The notes below the pieces were generated by a model. That model worked only from the letters and a program-made list of their open reading frames with translations, ran no database searches and was not told the origin of the DNA. 64,000 nt of DNA from Williamsia sp. DF01-3 (lineage in GTDB: Bacteria > Actinomycetota > Actinomycetes > Mycobacteriales > Mycobacteriaceae): contig NZ_JALKFS010000005.1 in NCBI RefSeq assembly GCF_023051145.1, positions 4,977,733-5,041,732 of the forward strand, read 5' to 3'. Every line of letters begins with the position of its first letter. The first letter of the stretch is position 1. Of this stretch, positions 26,225 through 37,300 are shown piece after piece. The translations under genes were made by a program, and so were the position numbers.

Positions 26225-29200
26225 TCACGGGTTCAGGGCGGCGGCCCAACGGTCCGCCATGGCGGCGGCGTCCAGGCCCAGAACATGTAATTCCACGCGA
26301 TCCCCGTGGATCGCATACCGGCCGACCACCCCGTAGAGCGTCTCGAAACCCTCCCGGCGAGCGGGATCGGCGAGCGGACCGAAGACTCGGGTCAGCAGCA
26401 CTCCTGCAGTGGGTGCCCGCCGCAACTTCTTGCGGCCGACGCTGTGCTGGAAGCGCCACAAGTCGTACCAGGGCGCATACGGTGGCCGTTCGAACCCGTT
26501 GACCCCCGGCCGCACCGGGTACACGGCGGTGAACGCACCCGGTACGCCGTCGTGCGCTCCGGGATGAACGTCGTTCACGCACAATTGGTTTCGCATGTTC
26601 CACTCGAGGTCAACCGTGCGTACGGCCGACGATCCATGCGCGATGGCCGCGACGAAGGCGGCCTCCACTGCTTCGGCAGACCTGTCCATGTGATCGGACA
26701 GCTTCTCGACACGTACGACGAGTCCGGCGTCGCCGTCCTCGAGTCCGTCCGCCTCGTCGGCCGAGGGCATGGTGAGCAGCAGATCGATGGAATCAGCCAG
26801 TGCGGCATCGGCATCGGCCGACTGCGCACGTTCGGCCAACGCGGCCGTTGCGTCCGCGGTGGACCCCACGGTCGGCGCACCGGAGTCGGATCCGTCCAGC
26901 AGTGCGGTCAAGCGCTTCGTCACCTGGTGGACGGTGTACCGGTCTGCGACCACCCCGTGTACGGCCACGATGAGGTGGATGCCCTGCGAGGACCGGAGGA
27001 GGGCGACATGCAGTGGCCGTCCTGCCGTGATGTCCACCCGTTCGACCACCTGGTCACGCGCTGTTCTGACAGCGCTTTCGGCATCCGTATCGGACTGATC
27101 CACTGTTACATAGCTTTCCGATGCCAGACGGTCTGCGTACGGGAGTACGTCGGTGTTCCACAGCAATCGGTGACGTGGGTTCACCCGCCACCGCAGGCAC
27201 TCGAACTCGCGGAGCACCGTATCGACCGCCGACGCCAACTGCGCGGGCTCCACAGGGTGCGGCAGATCGACGACCTCGGTGAAAACATGCTGCTCGATGT
27301 CGAGACCGGACTGACGGAGCCGATGTTGCTCAACCGGGGGAATTACCGGCACGGGCTCTGGTCCCGCGGACGACTCGGTCGAATCGTCGGGCGCCACGGT
27401 TCGACCCTCTGCCAATCGCGCCGGCGCACGCAGCGCGAACACGTCCTGGATGGTGAGGTCCAGACCGTGCTGCCCAGCCCGCCGAACCACCGCGATCGAG
27501 GAGATGCTGTCGCCTCCCAGGTCGAAGAAGTCGTCGTCGACACCGACCGCGGGCAGCCCCAGCGCCTCTGCGAATGCCGACACCAAGATTTCCTCGGCGG
27601 CGCCACGGGGCTCGCGCGATGCTGTGGTCAGTGAACTGAAATCGGGTTTTGGCAGCGCCTTTCGGTCGACCTTCCCGGTAGGCGTGAGAGGTAGGGCGTC
27701 GACGACGAGCACGATCGGTACAACGTGCACGGGCAGAACAGCGGTCACCGCGTCGCGAACCGTCCGGCCGTCCAGGTGCGCGCCCTCTGACGCCGTCACA
27801 TACCCCACCAGCCGACTGGACCCGCCAGATCGGTGAACCGTGGCAGCGGCCGCGGCCACACCGGGTACGGCGGCGAGCGCGGCCTCGACCTCCTCGAGTT
27901 CGACGCGGACGCCGTTCACCTTCACCTGGAAGTCCCGGCGGCCCAGATACTGCAGCGAGCCGTCTGTGGTCCAGCGGGCCAGATCGCCGGTTCGGTACAG
28001 ACGGGTGCCTGCCGGGCCGAAAGGGTCTGCCACGAAAGTGGCAGCAGTCAGGGCCCGCCGATCGGCATAGCCTCGGGCCACCTGCGCCCCGCCGACGTAC
28101 AACTCCCCGGCGACTCCAGGTGACACCGGACGTAGCCAGGGGTCGAGCAGATAGATCTGGCTTCCAGGCACAGGTGCGCCGATGGTGATGGGTTCGGCGA
28201 CCGCAGCGGATCGCGAGGAGAACGCGACGTCACCGGCCACCTCGGAGGAACCGTAGGAGTTGATCACCGTTGCACCCGGTGATGCCCGGTTTATCTCGTC
28301 GACGACAGCCGAGGACAGCGGCTCGCCACTACAGATCCATTGCCGGACAACACCGACCCGTTCCGCTCCCACTTCGGCGACGGCGCGGAGCAGGGTCGGC
28401 ACCCCGGTGAGTTGGGTGATGCCGTGACTCTGCACCAGGTCCGCCAGACGATCCGCGTCGTTCAACTCGGATTCGTCGGCGATCACCAATCGACATCCGG
28501 CCAACAGTGCACCCAAGATCTCCGTGGACCCGTCGATGAAGCCGATTGAACTCTTGGCGAGCCGGACACCACCGAGGGGACTGTTGCCGTCGGCCCAACT
28601 CGCAGTGGACCATTCGAGGCGATTGACCAGCCCGGTGTGAGATCCCACCACTGCCTTGGCGTTACCGGTCGACCCCGAGGTGTAGATGACGTAGGCGGCG
28701 TGATCCCCGCGCAGCTCGGTCTGCCTCTCGGCGGCGCCGACTGGCCCTGCCGGCAATGCTGACATCCGGCCGTTGACCGCGGCATCGTCCAGACAGATCA
28801 GCTCGCCCGGGACGTCGACGCCGGCCCTCCGGAGCGTTACCGCAATTGCCTCGGTGGCCAGGACCACGGTCGGGGACGAGTCGGACAGGTGGTGGCTGAT
28901 CCGCTCGGTCGGATGACGTGGATCGATCGGGACATACGCGCCACCGGCAACGATCACGGCGAGCAGTGCGGTGACCAGATCGGGCGAGCGCGGGAGGAGC
29001 AACGCCACCCGGGCCTCCGGGCCGACGCCCGACTCGATCAGCAAGCGGGCCAATCGATTGACCCGCTCTCCCAGTTGACCGTAGGTCACGGTGACGTCAC
29101 CCTGAACCAGGGCCGCCAGCTCTGTCGATTCGGCGATCCGACGTTCGATGAGCTCAGCCACCGAGTCGGGCAGTTCCGCAGTCTTCGACGGCGGGTTCCA

Positions 29201-32200
29201 GGTGTCCACCACGGTGCGATGGTCAACCGGGGACGTCACGGTGATCGCGCGAAAGGCGTTGGTACCCCGATCGGATCCGGTGACGATCAGCTCCACGACG
29301 CCGAGGTAGAGATCCGCGAGCCGGTCTGCCACCGCGTCGTCGATTGCCGCCCGGTCGTTGGTCAACGCCACCGACACCGACTCGTGCAGTGTGACCAGCG
29401 CAGTCAGCCGGTAGTGAGGGGCCTGGATGTATTCGATGGCCCCGAGTCGCAGATCGCCGACATCTTCGGGACGTTCGAGGTTCTCGATCGAGAAGAGGGT
29501 GTCGAACAACTCGCGAACACCCAACGCCGAATGGAGATCCAGGAGCGGAACATGTTGGTGGTCGAGCACTTCGGTCTCCGCGCGGACGAAGTTCTGGACC
29601 ACGTCGTCCATGGTGTCGCGCTGGGTCCAGCTCACCCTGGTGGGCACGGTGTTCAGCAGCATCCCGACGATCCGGTCGATGCCGTCCACATCCTCGCCAC
29701 GACCCGCTGTGGTGGAACCGAACACCACATCGGTCCGACCCATGACGCAGCCCAGCAGAACACCCCATGCCGCGGTCATCACGGCACCCTCGCTGACCGA
29801 TCGCGATCGGGCGTACGCCGTCAGGGCCTGCCGGTGATCGGTCCCCAGCGTACGACGGCGCCGACCGATGCCATTGCCCGCACTGCGCGGCAGGTGGTCG
29901 GAGATCAGTGTCGGATCCCCGATGTCGGCGAGGTGGTTCTTCCACGCTTCCACCTCGCTCTGTGGCGTTCGCCCCTGCGTCCACCACCTCAGGAAGTCGC
30001 TGAATTGCGGTGCGCTGGAGTCGAACAGATCGCCGCGATACGCAGCCATGATGTCGTTCCAGATCAGCGCCACCGACCAACCGTCGGCGATCAGATGGTG
30101 CACCGTCTGGATGAGCCGGTACCGCTCCTCCCCGATGGTGATCAGGGTGTAGCGCATCAGCGGCGGCCGAGTGAGATCGAACGTGCGGCTGCGTTCCTCA
30201 GACGCAACTCTGTTCACGAATTGCGCTGCCTCCAGCGTCGATTCATCAACAAAACTCAACGTCCGGAACTCTGGTGCGGGCGTCGACCCGACGGTCGAGA
30301 CGACCCGGCCCGACCGCGTGGTGCGAAAACCCGCCGCCAGTGCCGTATGTCGGCGGATCACCACGTCTGCGGCCTCGGCGAGCCTGTCGACATCGAGTGG
30401 CCCGGACAACTCGACGATCTGCTGAACCATGTAGGGGTCGTGGTCATCCACCGCGATCGAATGGAAATAGATGCCGGATTGGACGGCTGTCAGTGGCAGC
30501 ACCTCACGCAAACCATCAACCTGGGAACGTATCTCGTCCGACTCGTCGTCCTCGAGTTCGACAAGAGGCGCGTCGGTTGTCGGGGCTGTCGTCGCCGGAC
30601 CCGACGCTGCGAGTGCCGTGGCCAGATGTTCGGGCGTGCGGTGAGAGACGATGTCCTGTGAGCGGAGCCTGAATCCCTCCGGCCGCAGCGCCAGGGCAAC
30701 CTTGACCGCCACGATGCTGTCTCCGCCCAGAGCGAAGAAGTCGTCGTCGACGCTGACCTTCTCCACCCCGAGAATCGTCGCGAAGATGTCGCACAGAAGC
30801 TGTTCGTGCGGTGTACGCGGCGCGATGAACGCGCCTTGCCGGGTGGGGGTCATCGCAGGCAGCCCGCGGCGGTCCACCTTGCCGTTGGCGGTGATGGGGA
30901 AAGCGTCCAGGACCATCAGGTTCGACGGCACCATGTAGTCGGGAAGATTGTCGACGCACCAGGACTGTAGGTTCTCCACATCCACCGTGGCGCCCGGGTT
31001 CTCGGTCACATAGGCCGACAGACTGTCGGCGCCGGCGGTATTGCCCGTCAGTGTCACCACCGCTTGTCGCACCTGCGGGTGGCCGGAGATGATCACCTCG
31101 ATCTCTTCGAGTTCGACCCGCCTCCCGCGGATCTTCACCTGGTTGTCCGCCCGGCCGAGGAACTCCAGCGAACCGTTGTCGCACCAGCGGGCGAGGTCGC
31201 CCGTGCGGTACATCCGTGAGCCGTCGGGGTCGAACGGATTGGATACGAACTTCGACGCAGTCATCGCGGCGTTGCCGACATATCCACGGCCGAGCAGGAA
31301 TCCGGCAGCATAGAGCTCACCGCCCACGCCCACCGGAACCGGCTCGAGCTGCTCGTCCAGCACGTACAACTGGGTGTGCGGATTGGGACGACCGATCGAC
31401 GTGGCGATTCTCTCGGCCTCGTCGCGGTAGATGACGTGCGATACGCCGATCGTCGCTTCAGCCGGTCCGTAGCCGTGATAGAGCGTGGTGGACAACTGCT
31501 GCCGGAATCGCATGAAGAGATCAGGTGTCAGAACCTCTCCGCCACACCAGATGTGCCGGACCGACGCCAGCGCAGACCCCGACCTGGCCGACCGATCGCG
31601 ATCCAGTGCCAGCAGGGTGTCGAGCATCGAGGACACCAGATACAGGTAGGTGACCCGTTCCGAGGCAATCAGATCCAGTAGGTAGTCAGGATCCTTCTCA
31701 CTTCCGGGAGCCGCCACCACCACGTACCCACCCGAGACGAGGGGCAACAGTATCTCGTTGATCGAGATGTCGAACGCCAGAGGCGCTTTGAACAGTGAGG
31801 CATCGTCTCGTCCGAACATCAGTATCTGATCACGTTGCCACACAAGTCGTTCGCAGATCGCCTCGTGCCGGATCATCGCCCCCTTGGGAGTCCCGGTGGA
31901 CCCGGAGGTGAAGATCACGTAGGCCAACTGGTTCCCCTGCACGCGCAGCGGGGACGCGTCCGGCACACAATCACCGAACCGCCAGTCGGCGAGGCTCACC
32001 GAGATCGTCTCGGTGCCCCAGTCAGTGCGGTCGTCCGCAGCTGTCAGTGCGATGTGCACCGATGCGTCGGCGCTCACCTGTCGCCGACGGGTCTCGGGCC
32101 AGTGCGGGTCGACAGGAACGAACGCGCCGCCGGCTGCCATCGTGGCCAGTACGGAAACGACCATCTCGGCCGAGCGAGACATACCGATGGCGACCACACC

Positions 32201-32452
32201 TTCGGCGGGTAGCCCCGACTGACGTAGACGTTGCGCCAATTCGCCCACCTTGACCGACAATTCGCGGTACGTGAGTCGGGTAGGCCCATCGACGAGAGCA
32301 AGGGCATCGGGCGTCGATCGGGCTGCAGCAGCGAACAACTCCGGAACGGTTGCCGTGGTCGTTGGTGTCGTCCGGTCATTCCATCGCTCGTGCAGCTCCG
32401 AAATGTCCACCTGGATCGTGGCCGAGTCCCCGGGGTGCCCGAAAGTCGTCAT
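26225..32452 (-). CDS. bimodular NRPS: A(formyl-hydroxyornithine-like)-T-C-A(beta-Ala-like)-T-E*
   Basis: The 2075-residue protein contains, in order: an A domain (about 25-540, core [13 protein letters not shown]), a carrier (Ser near 578 in GGDSIVAV), a C domain (HHLIADGW near 790), a second A domain (about 1100-1600, TSGSTGNAK), a carrier (GGDSISSI near 1648), and a terminal E-like domain (about 1690-2075) with a broken active site. In the last domain HHxxxDG is replaced by VHGVVADR. By hand alignment the first pocket reads DINYWGGIGK, the code known for N5-hydroxy/formyl-hydroxy-ornithine in coelichelin synthetase. The second reads IDTTISSGDK, lacking Asp235 as beta-alanine domains do. 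There is no leading C domain and no thioesterase, so it must work with the giant NRPS. It is divergent from the formyltransferase, sharing one iron box. Confidence 0.92.
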   Translation of the reverse strand: MTTFGHPGDSATIQVDISELHERWNDRTTPTTTATVPELFAAAARSTPDALALVDGPTRLTYRELSVKVGELAQRLRQSGLPAEGVVAIGMSRSAEMVVSVLATMAAGGAFVPVDPHWPETRRRQVSADASVHIALTAADDRTDWGTETISVSLADWRFGDCVPDASPLRVQGNQLAYVIFTSGSTGTPKGAMIRHEAICERLVWQRDQILMFGRDDASLFKAPLAFDISINEILLPLVSGGYVVVAAPGSEKDPDYLLDLIASERVTYLYLVSSMLDTLLALDRDRSARSGSALASVRHIWCGGEVLTPDLFMRFRQQLSTTLYHGYGPAEATIGVSHVIYRDEAERIATSIGRPNPHTQLYVLDEQLEPVPVGVGGELYAAGFLLGRGYVGNAAMTASKFVSNPFDPDGSRMYRTGDLARWCDNGSLEFLGRADNQVKIRGRRVELEEIEVIISGHPQVRQAVVTLTGNTAGADSLSAYVTENPGATVDVENLQSWCVDNLPDYMVPSNLMVLDAFPITANGKVDRRGLPAMTPTRQGAFIAPRTPHEQLLCDIFATILGVEKVSVDDDFFALGGDSIVAVKVALALRPEGFRLRSQDIVSHRTPEHLATALAASGPATTAPTTDAPLVELEDDESDEIRSQVDGLREVLPLTAVQSGIYFHSIAVDDHDPYMVQQIVELSGPLDVDRLAEAADVVIRRHTALAAGFRTTRSGRVVSTVGSTPAPEFRTLSFVDESTLEAAQFVNRVASEERSRTFDLTRPPLMRYTLITIGEERYRLIQTVHHLIADGWSVALIWNDIMAAYRGDLFDSSAPQFSDFLRWWTQGRTPQSEVEAWKNHLADIGDPTLISDHLPRSAGNGIGRRRRTLGTDHRQALTAYARSRSVSEGAVMTAAWGVLLGCVMGRTDVVFGSTTAGRGEDVDGIDRIVGMLLNTVPTRVSWTQRDTMDDVVQNFVRAETEVLDHQHVPLLDLHSALGVRELFDTLFSIENLERPEDVGDLRLGAIEYIQAPHYRLTALVTLHESVSVALTNDRAAIDDAVADRLADLYLGVVELIVTGSDRGTNAFRAITVTSPVDHRTVVDTWNPPSKTAELPDSVAELIERRIAESTELAALVQGDVTVTYGQLGERVNRLARLLIESGVGPEARVALLLPRSPDLVTALLAVIVAGGAYVPIDPRHPTERISHHLSDSSPTVVLATEAIAVTLRRAGVDVPGELICLDDAAVNGRMSALPAGPVGAAERQTELRGDHAAYVIYTSGSTGNAKAVVGSHTGLVNRLEWSTASWADGNSPLGGVRLAKSSIGFIDGSTEILGALLAGCRLVIADESELNDADRLADLVQSHGITQLTGVPTLLRAVAEVGAERVGVVRQWICSGEPLSSAVVDEINRASPGATVINSYGSSEVAGDVAFSSRSAAVAEPITIGAPVPGSQIYLLDPWLRPVSPGVAGELYVGGAQVARGYADRRALTAATFVADPFGPAGTRLYRTGDLARWTTDGSLQYLGRRDFQVKVNGVRVELEEVEAALAAVPGVAAAAATVHRSGGSSRLVGYVTASEGAHLDGRTVRDAVTAVLPVHVVPIVLVVDALPLTPTGKVDRKALPKPDFSSLTTASREPRGAAEEILVSAFAEALGLPAVGVDDDFFDLGGDSISSIAVVRRAGQHGLDLTIQDVFALRAPARLAEGRTVAPDDSTESSAGPEPVPVIPPVEQHRLRQSGLDIEQHVFTEVVDLPHPVEPAQLASAVDTVLREFECLRWRVNPRHRLLWNTDVLPYADRLASESYVTVDQSDTDAESAVRTARDQVVERVDITAGRPLHVALLRSSQGIHLIVAVHGVVADRYTVHQVTKRLTALLDGSDSGAPTVGSTADATAALAERAQSADADAALADSIDLLLTMPSADEADGLEDGDAGLVVRVEKLSDHMDRSAEAVEAAFVAAIAHGSSAVRTVDLEWNMRNQLCVNDVHPGAHDGVPGAFTAVYPVRPGVNGFERPPYAPWYDLWRFQHSVGRKKLRRAPTAGVLLTRVFGPLADPARREGFETLYGVVGRYAIHGDRVELHVLGLDAAAMADRWAAALNP

Positions 32453-32457
32453 GAAGT

Positions 32458-32476
32458 TTAGGCTACCCTAGGTTCG
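32458..32476. promoter_or_regulatory. IdeR-like iron box in the divergent NRPS/formyltransferase promoter
   Basis: TTAGGCTACCCTAGGTTCG matches the IdeR consensus at 12 of 19 positions, with the left half nearly intact. It lies in the 60-base gap between the divergent start codons at 32452 and 32513 and could control both genes. Confidence 0.5.
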
Positions 32477-32512
32477 ACTCGGTTCGAAGACCGCGGGCGA
32501 AGGGAAGTTCTC

Positions 32513-33202
32513 GTGATTCTGGTCGGCTCGGGAGCTCTGCTGTGGCGTGCCGCAGGCCATGCCGCCTCGGTGGGCACACCGGTCGACGTTGTCATCCACC
32601 CTGAAGGCGAAGCGGTCCCCACGTGGGCGTCCGATCTCGAATGCGCCGGCACCGGCGACGTCAACGAGTTGGCTGACGGCATCGACGAGTTCTGTACGGA
32701 CGGACTGGTGTGTTCGACCGGTAATCCCTTCATCTTTCGTGAGCCGATCCTGGAACTCGGCGTGACCATCGTGAACATTCACGGCGGGCCGCTGCCGCAG
32801 TATCGGGGCCTGCCCATTGCCGCCGCAGTATTCGCAATCCTGAACGGTGAGAACGAATTCGGTGTCACCCTCCATCGTGTAGACGCGGGGATCGACACCG
32901 GCGACGTCATCGACAGACGGGCTATCGCACTCGCCGAGTCCGTGACGCTGGAGGAACTGTCGATGGAGGTGACGCAGGCTTGTCACGACATCTTCGTCGA
33001 CAACATCGACTCCCTCGATCGAAGTCCGGTGCCGACCTCTGTGAATCACTCCTGCGCTCCCGCAGGCTATTACGGGATGAAGCAACTCGCCGACATCGGC
33101 AAGTACCGGGACCATCCGAACTTCGTCCGGGCCACGGAACTCGGCGTACTGGAAGACCACTACCCGGCGTACCGGGATCTGTTCGCGTCCTACCGGGCCT
33201 GA
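32513..33202 (+). CDS. hydroxyornithine N-formyltransferase (FxbA/CchA type)
   Basis: The 229-residue protein has the formyl-tetrahydrofolate transferase fold. The catalytic triad is visible: Asn and His in VNIHGGPLPQYRG, and Asp in GIDTGDVID. The segment resembles methionyl-tRNA formyltransferase but the tRNA-binding C-terminal domain is absent, as in siderophore formyltransferases such as FxbA (exochelin) and CchA (coelichelin). The expected reaction is formylation of N5-hydroxyornithine, giving a formyl-hydroxamate ligand. Start is GTG 32513. Its divergent partner encodes an NRPS whose first A domain fits the product, supporting the assignment. Confidence 0.88.
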   Translation: MILVGSGALLWRAAGHAASVGTPVDVVIHPEGEAVPTWASDLECAGTGDVNELADGIDEFCTDGLVCSTGNPFIFREPILELGVTIVNIHGGPLPQYRGLPIAAAVFAILNGENEFGVTLHRVDAGIDTGDVIDRRAIALAESVTLEELSMEVTQACHDIFVDNIDSLDRSPVPTSVNHSCAPAGYYGMKQLADIGKYRDHPNFVRATELGVLEDHYPAYRDLFASYRA

Positions 33203-33250
33203 CCGTCTCCCGCACCGCTGTTTCCGACGATGGCAAGGCCCGCTACGCAA

Positions 33251-33280
33251 TGATGGCGCCGGCAAACGCCGGCGCCATCA
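33251..33280. terminator. bidirectional hairpin terminator
   Basis: A perfect 13-base stem, TGATGGCGCCGGC with GCCGGCGCCATCA, has a four-base AAAC loop and extends by one more A-T pair. It sits between the convergent stops of the formyltransferase (33202) and the second binding lipoprotein (33299). Confidence 0.75.
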
Positions 33281-33298
33281 TCGATCTGAGTCAGGTAC

Positions 33299-34267
33299 TC
33301 ACTTCTGCGGGAGCTTTTCCAACTGCGCTTCCAGGCTGTCCAGGCTGGCCATTCCGGATGCGTAGGTGAACGGATCCGTGTATGCCACAGCCAGAACCCG
33401 TCCGGCCTGTACTGCGGGCAGACTCTTGAAGAGCTCGGAGTCGAGCATCGCCTGCACCTCAGGTGTGGTGGTTCCGTCTGCGCGTGTCGGGTAGACGATC
33501 ACGTCGTAGTCGGCGAGCATTCCCAGCTGCTCATACGAACGTTCCTGTCCCTCGCCCGTGGGGAAGGTCAGACCCGCCGCCTCGAGCTTGTGTGGCACAT
33601 ACGTTCCGGCGTTCTGATCCCAGAAAGTGCCCGGTGACCACGACGCAACCGCGACGAACTTGGTGCCGTCGATCTTGTCGGCGTACTTCTGGTGGATCTC
33701 GTCGGCGCGTGCGTGGAACTGCTGCTTCTGCTCCTCGGCCTCGGTCTTCATGCCCGCGATGTCGGCCGCCTCGTCGAAGGTCTCGTACCAGTCGGTGACC
33801 AGCAATGACCCGCCCTCGAGGTTCACGACCGGCGCGATGGCCTTCAGCTTCTCCTTGTCGATTGCTTCCCAATGCTTTTCGAGAACATTGCCGACGATGA
33901 GGTCGGGCTCGAGCGCAAGAATCGCCTCATAGTCCGGTTGCGCGATGGTGCCGACCTTGGGCAGGCTCTGGTACTTCTCCCAAGCGGCCGTGTCGTTGCC
34001 GAAGTAGTCGGCCGTGTAGAGATCCGGTACGCCGACGACCTTGTCGCTACCGAGGCTGAGCAGCGCTTCTGCCGAGCCACGCAACGCCACGATGCGCTGA
34101 GGGTCGGTCGGGATCTCGACAGGACCGTCGACGGATTCCACCGTGCGGGTCTCGCCCGAGGCCGAATCTTTGTCGGAATCGTCCGAGCATCCGGTCAGCA
34201 GCACCACAAAAAGCAGTGGCAGCGCGGCCAACAACGACCACAGCCGCAGTCTTCGAGATTTCTTCAT
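33299..34267 (-). CDS. second siderophore-binding lipoprotein (FecB type)
   Basis: The 322-residue lipoprotein has a Lys/Arg-rich start, a hydrophobic core and the lipobox LLTGC (Cys27). The FecB-type pattern is clear: PTDPQRIVALRGSAEALLSLG, YEAILALEPDLIVGN and SLPAVQAGRVLAV. I chose ATG 34267 because a GGAG site lies 9 bases upstream; the longer frame to 34315 adds an unlikely extension. It follows the giant NRPS by 56 bases in the same direction, so it is the last gene of the biosynthetic operon. It is sequence-divergent from the lipoprotein at 16930, and may bind the same ferric siderophore or a different chelate. Confidence 0.9.
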   Translation of the reverse strand: MKKSRRLRLWSLLAALPLLFVVLLTGCSDDSDKDSASGETRTVESVDGPVEIPTDPQRIVALRGSAEALLSLGSDKVVGVPDLYTADYFGNDTAAWEKYQSLPKVGTIAQPDYEAILALEPDLIVGNVLEKHWEAIDKEKLKAIAPVVNLEGGSLLVTDWYETFDEAADIAGMKTEAEEQKQQFHARADEIHQKYADKIDGTKFVAVASWSPGTFWDQNAGTYVPHKLEAAGLTFPTGEGQERSYEQLGMLADYDVIVYPTRADGTTTPEVQAMLDSELFKSLPAVQAGRVLAVAYTDPFTYASGMASLDSLEAQLEKLPQK

Positions 34268-34323
34268 TGTCAGTTCTCCAATCTTGCTCCGGAGATGTTC
34301 CGGAGTGTTCATCAAAAGGTCTT

Positions 34324-37300
34324 TCAGCTTCGGGTATCAGAGATGAACCGGCGCAACCGATCTCCCCAATCCGCAACGACGTCGTCGTCAAGCATCTCGC
34401 GATGCCCCTTTATGGTCGATGAATATTCCACCTTTCCAACGATGTGATGACGCCAGTTAAAGGTGTCTAGATTGCCGTCCACCCCTGCCTGCAACAGCAA
34501 AGCATCCGCGTGTACCTGTCCTTGCGTCGGCCTCGCCAGATGCTCGGTGGCGGTCGCGCCCGACTTCAACATGCCTCGTACGTCGGACTTTTGGATCCCC
34601 GGCCACAGTGGCGCCACCTCGACGGCGTGATCGACGAGCTCTTCCACCGTCGAGAAACCCCCAGGGTGGTCGATGCTGAATGCGTAGCAGAAGTCATCGA
34701 TGGACTCCTGGAGCGACATCGCTCCCGTGATGTAACCCGGTTCCGGGGTCGGGCCCGAGTCGAGCAGCGTCAGGCTGATCAGTCTCGAGTCGCTCTGCTT
34801 CTCGATCAGTTTGGCGAGCGCAAACGCCAAGTGCGCGCCGTACGACCAGCCGAGCAGATGGATGTCGCCACCATCTGCCACACGGTCGATGAGGTCGAAG
34901 TACCAGCGCGCCGTCGCATCGAGATCGCCCATGTCCATCTCGGGATCGAACAGCGAGACGTTCTGCAGCCCATACACGGCCACGCCGTCCGGTACGTGGG
35001 CCACCAAGCGGTCGTACATCACGGCTGACCCCGACGCGGGATAGGCACAGAACAGGTGCTCGGTGTACGCGGCCTCGGCCGTCGGAGAAAGCCTCAGCAG
35101 CACAGAGTCCCGCAGATGATCGGTATCCGAGTGATCGGTGGACCGGTCGATCAGGTTCGCTATCGTCGAGACCACCGGGCTCTCGAAGATGTTGCGAACA
35201 CCCACCTTCACACCGAACTCCGCAGCTATTCGGGATGCCAGCCGCACGGCGGTGAACGAATGCCCGCCGAGATCGAAGAAGTTGTCGTCGGCCGACAGTT
35301 CGACGTCGCCGAGCCCCAGCACCTGCGCCACCAGTTCGCCGACGGCCCTTTCGGTTCCGGGTGACAGAGCTCGCCCGTCACGGCCGTGTCCGCTCACCTC
35401 CACCGCGGGAAGAGCCGACCGGTCGAGCTTTCCGTTGGCCGTCACCGGCAACACGTCGAGCACGGTGAACGCCGTGGGCACCATGTGAGCCGGCAGTCGA
35501 GAACCGCACCAGTCGCGCAGATCATCGTCGAACGCAGCCGGGTCGTCAGTGACCTCGCCCGTTGTGTAGTACGCGGCCAGAGTCTTTCCCGACGATGGGT
35601 GGTCGACTGCGATCACCGCGGCCGACGACACCCGAGGGTGGCCGTCCAGGACTGCAGCGACCTCGCCGGGTTCGACACGCTGGCCTCGGATCTTCACCTG
35701 GTCGTCCACGCGTCCGACATACTCCAGCACACCATTGCCGTCGGCTCGCACCAGATCCCCTGTGCGATAGAGGCGTCCACCGCTTCCTGCCGGATCTGCG
35801 ATGAACCGCGATGCAGTCAGCCCGAAACGATCGTGGTAACCACGGGCCAACTGCGCGCCTGACAAGTACAGTTCGCCCACCACACCTGCCGGGACCCGTC
35901 GTAGCCACGGATCGAGGACCAGCACACCGCAATTGGCCACCGGCCGTCCGATCGGGACAAATCCTTCACGTTGTTCACCGGGTACCGCTCCACAGTCGAA
36001 GTACATCACCTCGCCCGATTCCGTCGGCCCGTAGATGTTGAGGACGTTGGCGCCCAGCGACGACTCGACCGAGTCGGCCAGGCTCCAGCGAAGTGCCTCA
36101 CCGGCGAGCAGTACCTCGGCCACCTGGGCCCCGGAGTCCGCGTTGACGTTCTCCACGAGGGTGTCGGCCATCGACGGCACGAAGTTCACGCGTTCGATGT
36201 CGTGGCGGGTCACCGCGTCGACAATCTTCCACGGATCGCGATGATCGCCTGCCGCGAGAACCACCACGGCGTGACCCTCCACCAACGGCGAGAGCAGTTC
36301 GGGCAGCGACACATCGAACCCGATCGGTGTCTTGACAAGAATCGGCCCGGTCAACGGGTACCGCCGGCGACCCCATTGCAACCGGTTGGCCAGCGCCCTG
36401 TGCGAGACCACAACGCCTTTGGGCTGCCCGGTTGTCCCCGAGGTGTAGATCAGATAGGCGGCGTCATCGGCGAAAAGAGCTCGGCTCCGGTCGTCGTCCG
36501 TGATCGGCGCATCCGATTCCCCGGCACCGCTGCCGATTGCCAGGACGTCGATCACCGGGATGTCGCCGGTACCGGCCGAACCGTTCCCGTCCGGCAAGTT
36601 GGTCACCACCACAGTCGGCGAAGAGTCCTCGAGCAGATAGGTGATCCGCTCTTCGGGATAGGAGGGATCGATAGGCAGGTAGACGCCGCCTGCGCGCAAC
36701 ACCGCAGCCATCATCACCGGCAGCCACTCGTCCCGTTGCGCGACCACGGCGACGTGGTCACCGACGTGTACGCCCGCTCCGATCAGATGGCGGGCCAACC
36801 GGTTCACCCGGCCGTCGACCTCTGCGAACGACCACTCGATCGCGCCATGTACAACTGCGACGCTCGACGCGAAGTCAGCAGCAGCGCTTCGCAACAACCC
36901 GTCGACCGTGATCTCCTCGTGCACGGTCGTTGCCCCAGGGGCCTGAACGGATCGGGTGATGTCGACGTACTCGACAGGAACCAACTGCGCAGCAGCGAGC
37001 GAGGTGTCGAGATCCTCGGCCACCACTTCGAGTACCTGCACCAGTGTCTCGATGAAACGCCTGATCGTCGATTCCTCATAGAGGTCGACCGCGTACGCCA
37101 GGTTCGCATCGATCCGCTCGCCGTCGTCGACGAAGAAGACGTCGAGGTCGGCCTTGACCACTCCGAGACTGCCACCCAGCGGATCGAGCAGGCCCAGGCC
37201 GGCTTTCGCAAGAAGGTCACGCTCGTGCGATCCGCTGGACTGGGCGACATAGCTCACCAGCACCTGCACCAATGGGTTCGCGCCGGCGACGTGAGCGCCG

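Noticed and set aside
28889-30661. Long open frame on the plus strand inside the bimodular NRPS
   Set aside because: It is antisense to clear A and C domains, is rich in Arg, His and Gln, and has no recognisable motif; such mirror frames are common in high-GC genes.
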